A stretch of 64,000 nt of DNA from the NCBI RefSeq assembly GCF_001949145.1, contig NW_019091396.1, positions 659,851 through 723,850 on the forward strand, written 5' to 3'. Shown here one piece after another: positions 60,501 to 64,000 of the stretch (its first letter is position 1; each line of letters opens with the position of its first letter). Both the position numbers and the translations under genes were made by a program. The DNA comes from Acanthaster planci (taxonomy: Eukaryota > Echinodermata > Asteroidea > Valvatida > Acanthasteridae). The notes beneath the pieces are model-generated. The model did not search any database. It was not told the origin of the DNA and saw only the letters and a list, made by a program, of their open reading frames with translations.

Positions 60501-63500
60501 GAAATCTGAGCAGGAGCGGCTAGAGGCTATTGCCAAGAAAGAGGCAGAGCTGAAAGCAAAAGAGGAAGAACTGCGGCGTAAGGAAGAGGAAGAGCAAAGG
60601 AGGAGGGAGGAAGAGGCAGAGAGGAAGCGGTTGGAAGACGAAGAAGAGCAACAACAGTTGGCAGAATTAGAGAATGTGTCCCAGACTCCAGAAGATTACA
60701 TCAACAGCTTTGATGCACAAGACTTTGGTCTAAACGAAGACATTTACAGTAATCATGAACTTCATTCCCCAGATGGCGAGGGTGATGTGCAGGGTAAACA
60801 GGAAAAGAAACTGGACTTCACGTCTGATCCCCGAGAGATTGTGGAGAAGGATTCCATTCTAAAGAGGTACACCATTGGCTCCAAGATTGGAGATGGTAAC
60901 TTTGCAGACGTCCACGAGGCTACGCTAAAGAACACGGAGCAGGTGTTTGCCATGAAGATAGTGGACAAGTCCAAGCTGAAGGGCAAGGAGCACATGATTG
61001 AAAATGAGATTGGCATCATGAAGAACGTCAACCATCCAAACATCGTCAAGCTCTTTGAGGAGCATGAGACTAAGGAGAACATCTACCTCGTGATGGAATA
61101 CGTCCAAGGAGGGGACCTTTTTGACGCTATCACAGAGAGTGTCAAGTTCACGGAGGCCGACGCAGCAGTCATTATCAGTGACATGGCCAGTGCTCTGGCC
61201 TACCTCCACAGTCTGAATATAGTCCATCGGGACCTCAAACCGGAAAACCTCTTGGTGAGTTCAGGGTGAAAATCAATCCATTTTGAAAGTTTCCATAAAA
61301 GCACAACAACCTAAATTGTTTGGTATAATGTAAACAGTACATGTATGTTTAACCAATTTGAATGTTTTTTGTGTCTGATTTTGATTCTATCTAAGAATCA
61401 TGTTTCCCTTCTGAATCGACTTCTCACTTCTCCCACAAAAATATGTTCATGAAAGTAAGTGGCTTTGTACAGTCCAGAGTCTACACTTTTTGGAAACATT
61501 TTCGTTTTTTCCTACGTGTAGATATGCCTGGTTTTGGTCTGCTGTGTTATATGTGTCTAAAACCTCAAGCTCTTTTTGCCCATTTTTTTTTATTTGGATC
61601 TAGAAGTCTAAAGTGCTAAATCATGAAAAGGCCATTCATTTTGTTCATGCTTTTCTGTTAATTTTTGTTTGAGCTATTACTATGGTTACTGCACTGTACG
61701 TAAGTGACTGCGCATTTCCATTGCTCTTGTTGTACGTGCCCTCAATTCTATCACATCTCTCTTTCCGCTGGCTAGTTTGTGAAACGTCCGGTAAGTTTTA
61801 AAAAAAGCCTGTTTGCTTTGCTTCTTAACAAACTTGCACGCCTTTTTTTTCTGTAAGCAGCAAAATAACGTGCACTGTAAGTTTTGTACACTGAAAGTTT
61901 GTAGCTCTTGGCAATGGTCTCTAGCTGTAGAAAGACGTTGTAGACTACATGTACATGTATCGTTTGTGATCATATACATGTACATGTAGAGTTTGATTCT
62001 GAGTATGGTTTGGGAATGTTTGGGCAGTTGCTGTAGGATTACGTTTTTATATTATTCAATCAAGACTCTTATGCATGCCCCACATGTTGTTGCTTTGCAA
62101 GGTTGGAAGTTTATGCTTTTAGATTATTGCATGGTGGTGGGCTTGTTTGGGCTGCTTTGGGTTTGGATTGATAATCCACTGAACAGTGAACAGTGCTTGT
62201 CAATAAATTGCTTTTATAATACAGGTGTTCCACAACAGTGCACCACCAAGAGTTAGGAAAGCGGTGGCCACTGTACGCGGTTCGTGTTTAAATGGGTTGA
62301 TCGACATGGCCGGACGTGTCGACTTGCAATGTGTGTTTGGAAAGGGTCGACACATTTTACACATTGTGATTGGCCAAGACGTTGCAAACTCTTGGTTGCG
62401 TACTATTGTTAAAATGCCGGTATTAAGAAAATATCTGTCCATAAGACCATTATACAGATATGGTCCATCAGGTCAGTCTTTATCCCCGTATCGGTGTGTA
62501 TGAAACATTACTTGCCAGCATCTTATTGGTTGCACCAGCTTTCAGTGGTGTAGTTTTTGGGGGGCAAACATTTGTTAGCCTTGTTTAATATCCATTCATC
62601 CGGGGGAATTTGTGGCCCCCCTACCCCAGTCAAATCAAAATCAACCCATGGTTGACAAATGGTCGTCACTTATACTTGTCTGTAGGTAGCGAGAGGAATG
62701 TTGGCTTGGCAGAACATTATACTTATCATGTACATGTACTGTACAATGTAGGCTTAACTCTGGGCTCATGGCCAGTACCTGGATTCAAATTATTCTAACC
62801 TGAGCCTTCAATTACAACCCACAGTTACCATGGTTACATCCCACAAACCTGCACAGCTGTATAAACAGTCATTTTATGTCCTGCATATGGAACATTTTGG
62901 ATATGGAAAAAACTACATGTACAATGTACATGTACGTACGTGTACATGTACATGTACATGTAAGTGATTGCACAGTGTGCTAGAAGTATATGTGGTATTT
63001 TATGCACGTGTGAGACACAAACCTAAATGTGCATACATGTACATGTATGCACTTTTATAAAGATGGAGCTTGATGTGTTTGTCAGTTTGAGTGCTAATAT
63101 TACACTGTTCAGTTATTGAAATTGTCAGTGCACATGTACATTTATGGGCTGCAAATTAGTACATGTACATGGGACTTTCAGGGGAGATACACGTTGAAGT
63201 ACATAGGTTGGATTCCTGTCATTCCGGTACATGGTTGGATTTGAACAAGATCAATGTCAGCATTGACAAGATATAAAAAAAAGGACACTCAAGTGCTGCA
63301 TTTGGTATACTTCACGCCATACATGTGTGCCCTGGTTGCCACTGTGTCCAGGGGAGCATTTTATTTGTTTGGATTGTTGAGACTGAGTTATATGGACCAA
63401 AATTTGTTCCTGTAATGTTTGGGTTCCCACTTCTATGTTTCAACGTGTGTGTTGTCCCCACAACTGCAGAAAAGTATGTGTGCATGTGCTTAGTGTGTTT

Positions 63501-63847
63501 CTGGCACTTAAATTGCATATACAATAATATTAGGGAGCACTGAACATTTACCTGTTTGCTGTTCTAAAAACAGGACTACCCAGCGTGCTGTTTTTCAGTA
63601 CAGACTTGGATCCTTTGCAGTATCAGGCCCTCTATCAACTTCAAATATGTCACAGAAACTATTGATAACTCTAAATCTGTAAAACAGCATATTTTTCTTC
63701 CTTTCTACCATCAGGTCAGCAAGTCTTCCTCTGGCGACATCACACTGAAGTTGGCCGATTTTGGCCTGGCCATGGAGGTCAAAGCACCCATCTACACAGT
63801 CTGTGGGACGCCCACTTACGTCGCTCCAGAAATACTAGCAGAAACCG
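51058..63847 (+). CDS. DCLK: Doublecortin-like kinase, 5' part (three coding exons in window, 3' end outside)
   Basis: This is a microtubule-associated Ser/Thr kinase of the CaMK group. Exons are 51058-51574, 59585-61254 and 63715-63847; they join in phase for 773 codons, and the last ends in phase 1 at GTAAAG, so the gene continues to the right. Residues 76-160 form DCX1 ([32 protein letters not shown]). Residues about 256-340 form DCX2 ([30 protein letters not shown]). A Glu/Lys/Arg-rich helix covers about 411-535. The kinase starts near 600: [12 protein letters not shown] with Lys630, [24 protein letters not shown] at 720-727, DFG at 744-746 and [12 protein letters not shown]. Residues are those of an active kinase. 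The DCX pair plus kinase order is diagnostic for DCLK (ZYG-8 in worms). The start at 51058 is chosen because an in-frame TAA precedes it at 51049. Confidence 0.92.
51735..51835 (-). repeat. tRNA-derived SINE-like fragment
   Basis: On the minus strand, a B box GGTTCAAGTCC is followed by CCACGAGGGC, and about 75 bases upstream stands CCCTCAGAGG, which can pair with part of it. The T stem does not form and no A box is convincing, so a functional tRNA is unlikely. Confidence 0.35.
53408..53466. mobile_element. piggyBac-like mini-element flanked by TTAA
   Basis: TTAA-CCCTAACCCTCCT at the left and AGGAGGGTTAGGG-TTAA at the right are exact inverted repeats around about 25 bases. Termini beginning CCCTAA and a TTAA target site are the piggyBac hallmarks. 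With 59 bases in total it is a minimal non-autonomous copy. The TTAGGG motif occurs only as part of the termini. Confidence 0.6.
54850..55110 (-). mobile_element. tRNA-derived SINE
   Basis: Read on the minus strand from about 55104, an A box (TTGGTGTAATGG) is followed about 40 bases on by a B box (GGGTTCAAATCCC). A body then follows with GGGTTTTCCC and GGTTTCCTCCCACC, a block resembling the conserved core of several animal SINEs. A 3' tail and target duplication were not defined. Confidence 0.6.
58505..58566. repeat. TACATG/ATGTAC palindromic microsatellite
   Basis: Sixty bases consist almost entirely of GTACATG and TACATAG units and form a self-complementary stretch. It is the longest of many such tracts in the DCLK introns. 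Confidence 0.8.
59585..61254 (+). other. DCLK large exon: DCX2, charged helical linker and kinase N-lobe
   Basis: An uninterrupted 1670-base exon covers residues 173-729. It follows a TCTTCTGCAG acceptor and ends before GTGAGT in phase 0. It carries a Ser/Gly/Pro segment, DCX2, then a run of Glu, Lys and Arg (about 60298-60673) with repeats of the type KEEELR and REEEAER. A short acidic linker follows, then the kinase glycine loop through the HRDLKPEN catalytic loop. Confidence 0.9.
61255..63714 (+). other. DCLK intron between the catalytic loop and the DFG exon
   Basis: No exon is needed: ENLL joins [17 protein letters not shown] in frame. TACATG tracts recur at about 61941-61987, 62912-62962 and 63033-63050. 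An open frame at 62225-62503 has no recognisable homology. Confidence 0.6.
63715..63847 (+). other. DCLK exon: DFG motif and activation segment
   Basis: The acceptor is TACCATCAG. The exon encodes the DFG motif at residues 744-746, the activation loop [18 protein letters not shown] and ILAET, and ends in phase 1 at GTAAAG. The activation-segment sequence closely follows DCLK1-3. The remaining C-lobe exons are beyond base 64000. Confidence 0.9.
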
Positions 63848-64000
63848 GTAAAGAGATTATCCAATAATTTTGTTTTTCAGGAGTGTGGAACTGGGAACAG
63901 ATTTGACAGTTCATTTTACTCCAGTGGAACAGCAAAATGAGATATTTTATGAGCTTAATTGAAATCAACACAGTTATGAATGTCTTCAAAGGCTGGGCCA

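Noticed and set aside
60132-60536. 134-codon Ser/Phe-rich minus-strand frame
   Set aside because: It is the reverse of the Glu/Lys-rich helix codons (GAA/GAG/AAG read as TTC/CTC/CTT), a compositional shadow.
62225-62503. 92-codon frame following a CAG, possible extra DCLK exon
   Set aside because: The flanking kinase exons join in frame without it and it contains no kinase motif.

Overview
The window is nuclear DNA from an animal. Coding sequence is cut into many short, fairly GC-rich exons with GT-AG borders, set in AT-rich introns and spacers full of inverted repeats, dispersed repeats and microsatellites. The gene families (SLC22 transporter, doublecortin-like kinase, DUF4062/NACHT/TPR protein) are metazoan. 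The frequent words TAGGCCTAC and TACATGTA suggest a marine invertebrate deuterostome (echinoderm, hemichordate or amphioxus); that placement is an inference. One N at 2166 points to an assembled genome. All three protein genes lie on the + strand.

Layout. (1) 515-8023: the 3' nine coding exons (439 codons plus stop) of an SLC22 organic cation/carnitine-type transporter; the N-terminal exon is off the left edge. Its introns hold a broken LINE reverse transcriptase and a copy of a dispersed repeat. (2) 8024-14590: spacer with a tRNA-Arg(CCT)-like gene on the minus strand, a near-perfect 147-bp palindrome, a second inverted repeat, a small hAT-like element and further dispersed repeat copies. 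(3) 14625-45396: a complete 32-exon gene. The junction phases all agree and give exactly 6000 coding bases including the stop (about 1999 residues). The order is short N-terminus, three-fold beta-rich repeat, unrecognised region, FBA (F-box-associated, Fbs/NCCRP1-type) domain, DUF4062, NACHT-type P-loop NTPase, helical region and C-terminal TPRs. The C-terminal half looks like TTC41/TEP1/NPHP3-type STAND proteins. The FBA domain and the N-terminal repeats make this the most interesting locus here. (4) 45397-51007: spacer, 3' UTR and probable upstream regulatory DNA. (5) 51058 to beyond 64000: the 5' part of a doublecortin-like kinase: DCX1, DCX2, an unusual Glu/Lys/Arg-rich helical linker and a kinase domain that continues past the right edge. 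Its introns are packed with TACATG-type repeats and SINE-like sequences.

The three genes are not an operon and show no obvious shared pathway: a plasma-membrane solute carrier, a candidate cytosolic STAND-type sensor or scaffold, and a microtubule-associated kinase. Exon borders were set by hand from splice consensus, reading phase and family conservation. UTRs and transcription starts are not established.
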